Assembly: GCF_009909185.1 (NCBI RefSeq)
Contig: NZ_JAAAMV010000011.1
Location: 1 to 64,000, forward strand
Direction of reading: 5' to 3'
DNA length: 64,000 nt
From: Paenibacillus glycinis
Lineage (GTDB): Bacteria > Bacillota > Bacilli > Paenibacillales > Paenibacillaceae
The notes beneath the pieces are model-generated. The model was not told the origin of the DNA, ran no database searches, and saw only the letters and a list, made by a program, of their open reading frames with translations. Made by a program: the position numbers and the translations under genes. Positions 17,492-25,736 of this stretch are shown one piece after another (positions within the stretch are counted from its first letter, which is position 1; every line of letters starts with the position of its first letter).

Positions 17492-18703
17492 ATGGAGCAT
17501 CCGTATTCGCCTTCCTCCGCCAAACGGGGGAACATCGCCTCATTAATGGAAGTGCTGGCCGTATCCGCGAAGCTCGGGGTGACCTCGTTCGGCGGCCCGA
17601 TCGCGCATTTGGGATATTTTCATCACGAATACGTTAAACGCCGCAAATGGATGGACGAGCAGAGCTACGCCGACTTGGTCGCGCTGTGCCAGTTTCTGCC
17701 CGGGCCGGCCAGCAGCCAGGTCGGGATCGGGATCGGCATCGCGCGCGCCGGGCTGATCGGAGGCGCGGTGGCCTGGCTTGGCTTTACGCTGCCTTCCGTT
17801 GTCGCGCTCGTCGCCTTCGCGTTCCTGCTTCACGGGTTCGACATCGCGACCGCGGGCTGGATTCACGGACTGAAAATCGTCGCCGTGGCGGTCGTGGCGC
17901 ATGCCGTCCTCGGCATGGGGCAGAAGCTCGCGGCAGGCAGAAGCCGGACGGCGATCGCCTTGCTCGCCGCGGCCGTTGCCGTCTGCTGGCAAACGGCCTT
18001 GAGCCAAGTGCTGATCATCGCCGCTGCGGCATTCATCGGCACGCGATTATTCAGAACGCAGGCAGGGGACAGGCTGCCCGCGTTCCCGGGCGCGGTCAGC
18101 CGATCCGCCGGTCTGATTTGCTTGGGCTTGTTTGTCGCGCTGCTGCTGGCGCTCCCGCTGGCTGCCCGCTGGAGCGGCGCCGAGTGGCTGGATTGGTTTG
18201 CCCGGTTCTACCGGTCGGGCGCGCTCGTATTCGGCGGGGGGCATGTCGTGCTGCCGCTGCTGGAGCGGGAGGTCGTCGCGCCGGGATGGGTCAGCCGCCC
18301 GGATTTTCTGGCCGGCTACGGAGCGGCGCAAGCCGTTCCGGGTCCGCTGTTCACGTTCGCGGCCTATCTCGGCGCGCTGGCGGGCGGCATCGGAGGGGCG
18401 GTCGTCGCGACGGCGGCGATCTTCCTGCCCGCGTTCCTGCTCATCGTCGGCGCGCTGCCGTTCTGGAGCGTGCTGCGAAGCCAGCCGAGCGTGCAGGGGG
18501 CGCTTGCGGGAATCAACGCCGCCGTCGTCGGCATCTTGCTGGCCGCGCTCTACGATCCCTTGTGGACCTCCGCGATCTTGGACGCGCGGGATTTCGCGCT
18601 GGCCGTCCTGTTATTCGGCATGCTGGCCTTCTGGAAGCTGCCGCCCTGGTCGGTCGTGCTGGCCGGCGCGGCCGGCGGCACGCTGCTCGGCATCATCGCG
18701 TAA
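17492..18703 (+). CDS. chrA: Chromate transporter, long-chain ChrA
   Basis: About 403 residues with two homologous membrane domains, the long-chain CHR architecture. The family motifs appear in both halves: FGGPIAHLGYFH ... LCQFLPGPASSQ in the first and FGGGHVVLPLLE ... GYGAAQAVPGPLFTFA in the second. ChrA proteins export chromate by an ion-coupled mechanism at the membrane. Start 17492 is the best ATG but its spacing from GAAGGGAG is long (13 nt); an upstream in-frame start at 17438 is possible. No chrB-type regulator nearby. Confidence 0.92.
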   Translation: MEHPYSPSSAKRGNIASLMEVLAVSAKLGVTSFGGPIAHLGYFHHEYVKRRKWMDEQSYADLVALCQFLPGPASSQVGIGIGIARAGLIGGAVAWLGFTLPSVVALVAFAFLLHGFDIATAGWIHGLKIVAVAVVAHAVLGMGQKLAAGRSRTAIALLAAAVAVCWQTALSQVLIIAAAAFIGTRLFRTQAGDRLPAFPGAVSRSAGLICLGLFVALLLALPLAARWSGAEWLDWFARFYRSGALVFGGGHVVLPLLEREVVAPGWVSRPDFLAGYGAAQAVPGPLFTFAAYLGALAGGIGGAVVATAAIFLPAFLLIVGALPFWSVLRSQPSVQGALAGINAAVVGILLAALYDPLWTSAILDARDFALAVLLFGMLAFWKLPPWSVVLAGAAGGTLLGIIA

Positions 18704-18892
18704 GCACGGAACGGGCAAGGAGCCGGCATCGGTTCGTTGCCCGGTTTTGCCGGCCGCCCGCCTCTCGCGCACGACCGGCGCAAAGGAGAGTCCATTCCGC
18801 CGTGCATCTACTGCAGGCGCGATTTGTTGCGTCGGAGAGTTGAGGCGGACGATCTGACCTCATGGAAGGCGGGGTCATCGGATCCACCCCCG

Positions 18893-18946
18893 GTATCGGC
18901 CCGCCGCCCGGTATTAGCCCACCGCCCGGCATCAGCCCCCGGCAGC
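18893..18946. repeat. Short 18-bp degenerate tandem repeat
   Basis: Three units of 18 bp: GTATCGGCCCGCCGCCCG, GTATTAGCCCACCGCCCG and GCATCAGCCCCCGGCAGC. They lie in the 270-bp gap between chrA and the convergent PadR gene, which otherwise shows no supported gene. Confidence 0.7.
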
Positions 18947-18953
18947 GCTCAAA

Positions 18954-18997
18954 GAGAAAGAGCCGAATCCCGTTCAATCGGGATTCGGCTCTTTCTC
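18954..18997. terminator. Terminator overlapping the end of the PadR gene
   Basis: A perfect 19-bp inverted repeat (18954-18972 and 18979-18997) whose loop contains the PadR stop codon; the last codons (EKEPNP) are part of the stem. On the minus strand it is followed by CTTTGAG. It can also end chrA transcription from the other side. Confidence 0.8.
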
Positions 18998-19513
18998 GTG
19001 CGCGATGACCTGCCGCATCGCCCACTGCGTCCATTCCAGGTCGGCTTTGACGGAGAATTCGCCCTTCTGCATGAGCAGGATAATGCCGAGCGACGGAGAG
19101 GGATTGAGCTGGGCGTAGGTTTCCTTCTTGGACTGGAGCCACTGCAGCTGGTCCTGGTAATAGGCGAGGCGCGTCTCGAGCATGTGAAGGATATCGGCGG
19201 TATCGCCCTGCTCCATGCAGAAGATCTTGAGCACCAGCTCGTCGCGGGTCACGGGCTCGTCCGTCGGCAGCGTGAGCCAGTTGCGCAGGGCGTTCAAGCC
19301 TTTGTCGGTGATGGAATAGATCTTCTTGTCCGGCTTGTCGGTCTGGACGACGAGCTTATGCTGGACGTAGCCGCCGCTTTCGAGCTGGGCGAGCAGCGGG
19401 TAGATCTGGCTGTGCTTGGCGGGCCAAAACGGCTGGATCTTCAGCATCAGGTCGTAGCCGGAATCGGCGGCGTGCGAGAGCAGGCTCAGCAGGCCGTAGG
19501 AAAGTGTGTTCAT
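18974..19513 (-). CDS. PadR-family transcriptional regulator
   Basis: A 179-residue PadR subfamily-2-type regulator: winged helix (about 1-85, GYDLMLKI, HSQIYPLLAQLESGGYV, IYSITDKG wing) and a long C-terminal helical dimerisation part (VirR-like, about 95-170). PadR proteins repress divergent efflux or detoxification genes and release on ligand binding. Start 19513 follows AAAGGAG. An ATGT-N8-ACAT PadR box and overlapping divergent promoters lie in the gap to the MFS gene. Confidence 0.93.
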   Translation of the reverse strand: MNTLSYGLLSLLSHAADSGYDLMLKIQPFWPAKHSQIYPLLAQLESGGYVQHKLVVQTDKPDKKIYSITDKGLNALRNWLTLPTDEPVTRDELVLKIFCMEQGDTADILHMLETRLAYYQDQLQWLQSKKETYAQLNPSPSLGIILLMQKGEFSVKADLEWTQWAMRQVIAHEKEPNPD

Positions 19514-19538
19514 TGCGGCTCCTTTTTATACGTAAATT

Positions 19539-19602
19539 TTGACATATGACAGCCATGGGCTTATAATAATACTGCATTCATTATATGTAAAAACTAACAT
19601 AT
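19539..19602. promoter_or_regulatory. Overlapping divergent promoters and PadR box
   Basis: Plus strand (MFS): TTGACA (19539-19544), 17 bp, TATAAT (19562-19567), a perfect consensus. Minus strand (PadR): TTTACA (19586-19591), 17 bp, TATTAT (19563-19568). The two -10 elements occupy nearly the same bases. ATATGT-N8-ACATAT (19583-19602) is a canonical PadR operator and covers the PadR -35 and the MFS initial transcribed region, so one bound repressor should block both. Confidence 0.8.
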
Positions 19603-19633
19603 GAGCAAATGATACGGGGAGATGGGAGAGACG

Positions 19634-21157
19634 ATGGTTCAACAGGAGGAGCAAACCGGGCCGAAAACGAGCTTTTGGCCCATCATGACCGCCATATTCG
19701 TGGGGTCTTTCTTGTGCGTGCTGGCGTCCAGCACGATCAACATCGCGCTGCCGATTTTGCAGGATCATTTTCACACGAGCCTGAGCACGATCCAATGGAC
19801 GCTGACCGGCTTCATGCTGGCGATGGGGACGTTCGCGCCGATCGTCGGTTATCTGGGCGAGAAGTTCAGCTACAAACGGCTGTTCCTGTTCGCGCTCATC
19901 GGCTTTACGCTGTCGTCGTTCCTCTGCGCGATCGCTTGGGAAGAGTATTCGCTGATCGCGTTCCGAATCCTGCAAGGCGCGTTCAGCGGCCTGATCCTGC
20001 CGGCTTCGATGGCGATCGTCTATCAAGTCATCCCGCGGGAGCGGCAGGCGATGGCGATCGCGCTATGGTCGCTGGCCTCGATGATGGCCCCGGCGATCGG
20101 GCCGACCTTCAGCGGCTGGCTGCTGCAGAACTTCGACTGGCAGTATCTGTTCTGGATGAACATTCCGATCGGCCTCATCGCCATCGTGCTCGTCGCCGCG
20201 TATATTCCGTATTATCGGCTCAGCGTGCCGAAGAAATTCGACGGCATCGGGTTCGCGACCGTGCTGCTCGGCAGCGTCTCGCTGCTGCTCGCGCTCGGCC
20301 AGGGCAGTTCTTGGGGCTGGGGCTCCGCGCGGGTCATCTCGCTGTTCGTCTTCGGCGCCGTCATGCTGGCGGCCTTCGTCTGGCAGGAGCTGCGGACCGA
20401 TACCCCGCTGCTGAATCTGCGGGTGCTGAAGAACGGACGGTACTTGCTCAACCTGGTCATCACCATCGTGCTGACGATCAGCCTCTACTCCGGAACGCTG
20501 CTGACGCCGCTCTTCCTCCAGCGCATCCAGCTCGTCTCCACGATGGATACGGGGCTTATCCTGCTGCCGGCCTCGCTCGTCATGGCGCTCGTCATGCCGA
20601 TCGTCGGCAAGCTGTACACGTCGATCGGCCCCCGCTGGCTCATGGGGGTCGGTATTCCGCTGCTCGCGCTCGGCACGCTGATGCTGAGCTGGTCGAGCAT
20701 CGACATTTCCCACAGCTACATCCTGTGGTGGATGATCGTGCGCAACCTCGGCATCGCGATGGTCATCATGCCGGCGAGCAACGCGGCGATGGAGCGCATC
20801 CCGCGCCATCTGACCGGTCATGCCTCCTCGATCTCGAACTGGCTGCGGAACGTGTTCGGTTCGTTCGCGATCGCGATCTTCACGTCGCTGCTCGCTTCGC
20901 GCTCGGTGCTGCACGGGACGGAGCTGGCGAAGGCCGGCGACGCGAACGAGCAGCATATCGGGATGATGTCCTTCACGATGAGCGTCAACGACGTGTATAT
21001 GATCGCCACCATCATTGCGATCGTGGCGCTGCCGCTGGCCTTGTTCGTCGGCAAAGCGAAGCCGGCCGCGGCAGAGACGCCTGCGGAACAGGCAGCTCCC
21101 GCGCCGGCGAACGCCGGTCGCGCGGGCGCTGCCGCGCCGGCCGACGCCAACGCTTAA
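19634..21157 (+). CDS. MFS multidrug transporter, 14-segment EmrB/QacA type
   Basis: A 507-residue drug:H+ antiporter of the DHA2 (14-helix) group. It starts ASSTINIALPILQDHF (the D1 motif of EmrB/QacA proteins), has the loop GYLGEKFSYKRLF and a motif-C-like MMAPAIGPTFSGWL in helix 5. The last about 30 residues are an Ala/Pro-rich tail. Start 19634 is preferred because GGGAG is 5 nt upstream; ATG 19622 directly abuts its purine run. PadR control makes it an inducible efflux pump for a toxic, probably amphipathic compound. Confidence 0.92.
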   Translation: MVQQEEQTGPKTSFWPIMTAIFVGSFLCVLASSTINIALPILQDHFHTSLSTIQWTLTGFMLAMGTFAPIVGYLGEKFSYKRLFLFALIGFTLSSFLCAIAWEEYSLIAFRILQGAFSGLILPASMAIVYQVIPRERQAMAIALWSLASMMAPAIGPTFSGWLLQNFDWQYLFWMNIPIGLIAIVLVAAYIPYYRLSVPKKFDGIGFATVLLGSVSLLLALGQGSSWGWGSARVISLFVFGAVMLAAFVWQELRTDTPLLNLRVLKNGRYLLNLVITIVLTISLYSGTLLTPLFLQRIQLVSTMDTGLILLPASLVMALVMPIVGKLYTSIGPRWLMGVGIPLLALGTLMLSWSSIDISHSYILWWMIVRNLGIAMVIMPASNAAMERIPRHLTGHASSISNWLRNVFGSFAIAIFTSLLASRSVLHGTELAKAGDANEQHIGMMSFTMSVNDVYMIATIIAIVALPLALFVGKAKPAAAETPAEQAAPAPANAGRAGAAAPADANA

Positions 21158-21351
21158 GCGGATCGATTGATCTTGCGATACCCGGGACTCGGACCTTGGG
21201 CGGCACCTGCCGCTCAAGGTTTTTTTGCTGCGCGCAGGCTTTGCGCCGCGCGGCGGTGCGATTGTGACGGTCTGGCGCCGTGTGCTAGAATGTACGGGAG
21301 TTCATAGGGAAAACGACGCGATCGACCGGCGATGGAAGGAGCGTGAACCCG

Positions 21352-22044
21352 GTGCCGCAACCCGTTCGCATATTGGTCGTCGAAGACGACGGAGACATTA
21401 ACCGGCTGCTGTGCGACATCGTTCGCAGGAGCGGTTACCTGCCGCAGCCGGCTTTTTCCGGCACCGAAGCGATGCTGCATTTGGAGCGGGAGGCTTGGGA
21501 CATGATTTTGCTCGATTTGATGCTGCCCGGCATGGACGGCGAGGAGATATTGGCGCATGTCGCCGCGCGCAGCCAGGCTCCCGTGCTGATCCTCTCGGCC
21601 AAGCTGGAGAATGCCACGAAGATCGAGCTCCTCCGGTCGGGGGCGGACGATTATATTACGAAGCCGTTCGATATCGAAGAGGTGTCCGCGCGCATCGACT
21701 CCCATCTGCGCAGATACCGGAGGATGAGCGGGGCTGCCGTCGCCGATACGCTCGCGCATAAAGACTTGACCGCCGATTTGGAGGCCAGATCCGTGCGGGC
21801 GAACGGTACCGAAGTGCCCCTGACCGCCCGCGAATACGAGATCGTCGCGCTGATGTTGTCCGCGCCGAGGAAGGTGTTCACCAAAGCCAACCTTTTCGCG
21901 AGCGTCTGGAAGGAACCGTACCACGGCGACGAGAATACGATCAACGTGCATATGAGCAATATCAGAAGCAAGCTGGCGAAGGCCGATCCGGACGGCGATT
22001 ATATCGAGACGGTTTGGGGCATGGGCTACCGGTTGAAGCCATAG
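21352..22044 (+). CDS. OmpR-family response regulator
   Basis: A 230-residue regulator: receiver domain (about 1-120, acidic pair VEDD, phospho-acceptor D55 in LLDLMLPG, conserved Lys in YITKPFD) and winged-helix DNA-binding domain (about 132-230, TAREYEIVALML ... TVWGMGYRLKP). Start GTG 21352 is 10 nt after AAGGAG; GTG 21343 would be too close. It begins an operon of response regulator, ABC ATPase, permease and histidine kinase like Bacillus YcbLMNO. Phased CTTAAG repeats before the ABC genes are likely its targets. Confidence 0.93.
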   Translation: MPQPVRILVVEDDGDINRLLCDIVRRSGYLPQPAFSGTEAMLHLEREAWDMILLDLMLPGMDGEEILAHVAARSQAPVLILSAKLENATKIELLRSGADDYITKPFDIEEVSARIDSHLRRYRRMSGAAVADTLAHKDLTADLEARSVRANGTEVPLTAREYEIVALMLSAPRKVFTKANLFASVWKEPYHGDENTINVHMSNIRSKLAKADPDGDYIETVWGMGYRLKP

Positions 22045-22084
22045 GCGGCAGGGCGACCGTCATGGCCGCAGGCGCAAGCAGCGA

Positions 22085-22124
22085 CTTAAGGTCTTCTTAA
22101 GGATTCGCTTAAGCCTTTCTTATG
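22085..22124 (+). promoter_or_regulatory. Phased CTTAAG direct repeats (response-regulator sites)
   Basis: CTTAAG occurs at 22085, 22096 and 22108 and CTTATG at 22119, that is at 11, 12 and 11 bp steps, one helical turn each. They lie between the regulator stop and the ABC ATPase gene, next to a weak TAGACT -10 at 22135. Direct repeats on one face of the helix are typical of OmpR-type activators. Confidence 0.65.
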
Positions 22125-22169
22125 ATTTCCCTTCTAGACTGGAGTCATCATACGAGGGAGGTACAAGAA

Positions 22170-23093
22170 ATGAGCGATTACGTGCTTCGCACCGCGCGGT
22201 TGACGAAGCGTTACAAGCAGCAGCTTGCTCTTCGAGACGTCGACCTGGCTATCAAGAAAGGCGCCATCTACGGCTTTATCGGACAGAACGGGGCGGGCAA
22301 ATCCACGTTGATCCGGGTGGCGGCGGGTCTGGCCTATCCCACTTCGGGTTCGTTGGAATTGTTCGGCCAAGCCGGCGAGGAAAGGTTGACGGAGGCCCGG
22401 CGCCGGATCGGCACCATTATCGAAGGTCCCGCGCTGTATCCGCAGATGAACGCCGCGGACAATCTCGAGGCGCACCGGCTGCTCAAAGGTATACCGGGCA
22501 AAGCGTGCGTCGCGCGGATGCTCGCGCTCGTCGGCCTGCAATCGGCGGGAAGGAAGAAGGTCAAAAACTTCTCGCTCGGGATGAAGCAGCGGCTCGGTCT
22601 CGCCATCGCGCTGCTGGGCGACCCCGAATTTCTCATTCTGGACGAGCCGATCAACGGATTGGATCCCATGGGCGTCGTGGAGATCCGGGAGCTGCTGCGC
22701 AGGTTGAACGTCGAGCACGGCATCACGATCCTCATATCCAGCCATATTCTGAGCGAGCTGCATCTGCTTGCGACGCACTACGGCATCATCCATAAGGGGG
22801 AGCTGCTCGAACAATTGACGGTGGAGGAGCTGAATGCCAGATGCCGGCAGTTCCTGCACGTCAAGACGGACGATCCCGCGAAGGCCGCTTCCGTCATCGA
22901 GACGGAACTCGGCACGACCGAGTTCGACGTCATGCCGGACGGCGTCGTGAAGCTGTACAAGTATATGGACGTCCCGGGCAAGGTCTCGACGGCGCTCGTT
23001 CGGGCGGGACTGGTGATCGAGGAGTTCATGCCGATGGGCGAAGACCTGGAACGGTACTTCATGAACCGGATCGGGGGTGCGGACCATGAGTAA
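22170..23093 (+). CDS. ABC transporter ATP-binding protein, BcrA-like
   Basis: A 307-residue cytoplasmic ATPase. Walker A GQNGAGKST, Q-loop-region IIEGPALYP, signature variant FSLGMKQRLG, Walker B LILDEPINGLDP and H-loop ISSHILSEL are present; the LGMKQR signature is that of bacitracin/lantibiotic-immunity type exporters. The C-terminal about 80 residues are the usual accessory domain. Start 22170 follows GGGAGGT. It overlaps the permease by 8 bp and works with it, probably removing a cell-wall-active peptide. Confidence 0.93.
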   Translation: MSDYVLRTARLTKRYKQQLALRDVDLAIKKGAIYGFIGQNGAGKSTLIRVAAGLAYPTSGSLELFGQAGEERLTEARRRIGTIIEGPALYPQMNAADNLEAHRLLKGIPGKACVARMLALVGLQSAGRKKVKNFSLGMKQRLGLAIALLGDPEFLILDEPINGLDPMGVVEIRELLRRLNVEHGITILISSHILSELHLLATHYGIIHKGELLEQLTVEELNARCRQFLHVKTDDPAKAASVIETELGTTEFDVMPDGVVKLYKYMDVPGKVSTALVRAGLVIEEFMPMGEDLERYFMNRIGGADHE

Positions 23094-23841
23094 CCTGCTT
23101 CGGTCGGAGTTGTTCAAACTGCGCAAGGACAGGTCGTTCCGGACGCTGCTGGCCGTGCTCGGCGTCATCTCCCTGCTGTACCCGCTGCTGATCTTCTATG
23201 ACGACGGCACGTTCAGCGCGGCGGCGGTGTCGGTGCGCGACGTGTTCGCCGGTCCGGCCATCGGCGGCGATTTCTACGTCTTGCGGATGGCGCCCTGCGT
23301 GTTCGCCGGGTTCTTCATCTCCAGCGAGTACGCCATCGGCACGATGAAGACGATCGGGGCTTCCGGCAACGGGCGCCTGCGGATCTTCTGGGCGAAGCTG
23401 ACCGTATTTACCTTGGGGACGGTGGTCTTGGCGGCGGTATTTCCGATCCTATCGACCGGCATCTGCGCGTTCGTCACCGGCTTCCGGGATATGCCGGGCG
23501 TCGGCGAAGCGTCGAGGCTGCTCGGGTTGACGCTGCTTTTCGCGGCGGCCTTCGCCTCCATCATGGCGCTCTGCGCCATCGTCCTGACCGACAGCGGCAA
23601 GACGATCGGACTCTTGATCCTCTTCTTCATTCTCTTCGACATCATCATGACAGAGCTCGCCAAGAAGTTCGCGTGGATCGCGACGCTGCAGGAATATTCC
23701 GTGCTTCATCTGCTTGATGCAATTCCCGCGGCCGACGCCGCATCCGGCATGACGGCGCGGCTGATCCTCGTGCCGGTCGCGACGTACGCGGCGTTCGCCT
23801 GCTTGGGCGGGTACGTGTTCCGGAAGAAAGAAATCAAATAA
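23086..23841 (+). CDS. ABC-2-type permease partner
   Basis: A 251-residue membrane protein with about six hydrophobic segments. The start (MSNLLRSELFKLRKDRSF) is typical of ABC-2 permeases of the BcrB/YcbO type, with the cytoplasmic EYAIGTMKT turn. Start ATG 23086 overlaps the ATPase stop (ATGAGTAA), so translation is coupled. Pairs with the preceding ATPase. Confidence 0.9.
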   Translation: MSNLLRSELFKLRKDRSFRTLLAVLGVISLLYPLLIFYDDGTFSAAAVSVRDVFAGPAIGGDFYVLRMAPCVFAGFFISSEYAIGTMKTIGASGNGRLRIFWAKLTVFTLGTVVLAAVFPILSTGICAFVTGFRDMPGVGEASRLLGLTLLFAAAFASIMALCAIVLTDSGKTIGLLILFFILFDIIMTELAKKFAWIATLQEYSVLHLLDAIPAADAASGMTARLILVPVATYAAFACLGGYVFRKKEIK

Positions 23842-23906
23842 CCGGCCGACTACGAGTTGGGCAACCAAAGATCAAGCGGCGGCGGGGCGGAAGGCGGGGG
23901 AGTGAG

Positions 23907-24860
23907 ATGGCTTACGTGGCGATAGCGGCATTGCTGGCGGCGGCCTTCCTGCTCGTCCGCCTGCTGCTGCTGCGGCGGGAGCTTCGAAGAGCGAGCGGGC
24001 AGCTGGAAGCGTTCAACCTGGGACATACGGAGAAGAAGCTGGACCTGGCGTTCTACGACGGCAGGCTCGAGCTGTTGGCCGAGCACGTCAACCGGCTCAT
24101 CGACCATGCCAAGCAGGCGCATGCCGACCGGCGCCGCTCGGAGAACGAGCTGAAGCGCGCGGTCGCCAACATCTCGCATGATATTCGCACGCCGATGACC
24201 TCGATTCTCGGGTACGTGCAGTTTCTGGAATCGGAAGCTTTGGCGCCGGAACGGCGGGCGGAATACACGGCGACCGTCAAGAACGGGGCGCTGCGGCTGA
24301 AGGCGCTGCTGGAGGATTTTTTCGAGCTGTCGCTGATCGAATCCCCCGACTACCCGCTCCAAGCGGAGCCGATTCGCATGAACGACCTCGTCTTGGAGGT
24401 GCTGGCGGGCTTCTACGAGCCGTTTCTGCAGCGGCGGCTGGAGCCGGCGATCGCGATCGCGGAGGAGGACCTGTTTGTCAGGGCAGATCCGTCGGCGGTG
24501 AAGCGCGTCATCGAGAACCTCCTGCTGAACGCGATCAAGCACGCAAGCGGCGACGTCTCGATCCGGCTGGCTAAGACGCCCGCGGCCGTGAGGTTGACGA
24601 TCGAGAACCGCGCGGAGCGGCTGAGCGAGAAGGACATCGTCTACTTGTTCGACCGGTTCTATACCGCCGACCGGACCCGGGGCGGCAGCGGAACGGGAAT
24701 CGGCTTGTCCATCGCCAAGAGCCTCATGGCCAAGATGAACGGCAGCTTGTCCGCCGAGCTCGTCGCCGGGAAGCTGGTCATGATCTGCGAGTGGCAGCCG
24801 GAGCCTCCGGGCGAACAAGATAGGCACGGTCAAGCCGGCCGCGGGGATGAGCTTCAATAA
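23907..24860 (+). CDS. Sensor histidine kinase, single membrane segment
   Basis: A 317-residue kinase with one N-terminal membrane helix (about 3-21) and no extracellular domain. The H-box is NISHDIRTPMTSI (H91); the N-box is ENLLLNAIKH and the ATP lid has FDRFYTADRT ... GSGTGIGLSIAKSL. Lack of a sensor domain suggests it detects the stimulus through the ABC transporter or within the membrane, as in Bce/Ycb-type detox modules. It closes the four-gene operon. Confidence 0.92.
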   Translation: MAYVAIAALLAAAFLLVRLLLLRRELRRASGQLEAFNLGHTEKKLDLAFYDGRLELLAEHVNRLIDHAKQAHADRRRSENELKRAVANISHDIRTPMTSILGYVQFLESEALAPERRAEYTATVKNGALRLKALLEDFFELSLIESPDYPLQAEPIRMNDLVLEVLAGFYEPFLQRRLEPAIAIAEEDLFVRADPSAVKRVIENLLLNAIKHASGDVSIRLAKTPAAVRLTIENRAERLSEKDIVYLFDRFYTADRTRGGSGTGIGLSIAKSLMAKMNGSLSAELVAGKLVMICEWQPEPPGEQDRHGQAGRGDELQ

Positions 24861-24895
24861 CGTCATGACCGATTCATGGGGGAGCGTGTCGCAGG

Positions 24896-25534
24896 ATGCA
24901 CATGAACAAAAGCTGGTGGCTGCTCGTTATCGTATCGTTAGCCGTCATGATCGGGTTTTCCGCGCCGTATCTGACCTTCGATCCGTCGAACAGCCGCGTC
25001 GACGTAAGACCGGGGAGCCTGCAGTTCCCGATATTGGCGACGCATATTTTGTTTGCCTTCGCGGCGTTGGTCACGGGCTTCGCGCAGTTTATCGCGCGCA
25101 TTCGAACGCAGCGGCCGAAGCTGCACCGCGCGCTCGGCAGAATTTACGTCCTCGGCGTGATGGTCAGCGGGCTGCTGGCCCTGCCGCTCGTAGGGTACAT
25201 GGACGATTTCGCGAAAGCAACCGGGTTTATCGCGCTGTCGCTCGCATGGCTGTTCGCCACCTGGAAGGGCTACCGCGCGGCCGTGCGCAGGGACTTCGCC
25301 GCCCACCGCGTCTGGATGGTCCGCAGCTTCGGCATCACGTTGGTCGCCGTGAGCGGACGCGTGCTCGTGCCGGTGCTGCTGCTGACGTACGCGCTGCTGC
25401 ACGGCTTTACCCTTCCGGCCGGCCGCGAGGGGATGGTCGCGGATGTCTTGAACGTGAACATCTGGGCGGGCTTGATCGTGAATTTCATCCTCGTGGAATG
25501 GGCGGTGCTGAAGCCGAAGCGCGGCGTGCGCTGA
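24896..25534 (+). CDS. DUF2306 membrane protein
   Basis: A 212-residue protein with about six hydrophobic segments. It has the DUF2306 pattern: THILFAFAALVTGFAQF, RPKLHRALGRIYV, WLFATWKGYRA, and AAHRVWMVRSFGITL with conserved His-Arg pairs. Function is unknown; the invariant His/Arg near the membrane suggest a cofactor or redox role, which is inference. Start could be 24896 or the second ATG at 24902, which is better spaced from GCAGGA. Confidence 0.85.
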   Translation: MHMNKSWWLLVIVSLAVMIGFSAPYLTFDPSNSRVDVRPGSLQFPILATHILFAFAALVTGFAQFIARIRTQRPKLHRALGRIYVLGVMVSGLLALPLVGYMDDFAKATGFIALSLAWLFATWKGYRAAVRRDFAAHRVWMVRSFGITLVAVSGRVLVPVLLLTYALLHGFTLPAGREGMVADVLNVNIWAGLIVNFILVEWAVLKPKRGVR

Positions 25535-25613
25535 TGGCGCGCGGGCGGAGCCATCACCGGGCGTTCGGCCTGCCCTCGAGCTAGAACTTGACGGGTGCCT
25601 GACGATAGACGCA

Positions 25614-25642
25614 TTGCAACTTGGCCGCCGGTGGTTTAAATT
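25614..25642 (+). promoter_or_regulatory. Candidate promoter of the M3 peptidase
   Basis: TTGCAA (25614-25619), 17 bp, TAAATT (25637-25642); each hexamer matches four of six consensus positions. Confidence 0.4.
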
Positions 25643-25736
25643 ATTGGTGACCCAGGGAAATCATGGAATTATTTCTGGCGACAGCCCGCGAAGGTGATCG
25701 AGAGATTTCCAAAAAAAAGCGATGGAGCGTGATCGA

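Noticed and set aside
18850..18973. Pro/Gly-rich short protein over the 18-bp repeats before the PadR terminator
   Set aside because: An ATG at about 18862 gives a PPPGISP-type repeat peptide, but it has no ribosome site and runs into the terminator stem.
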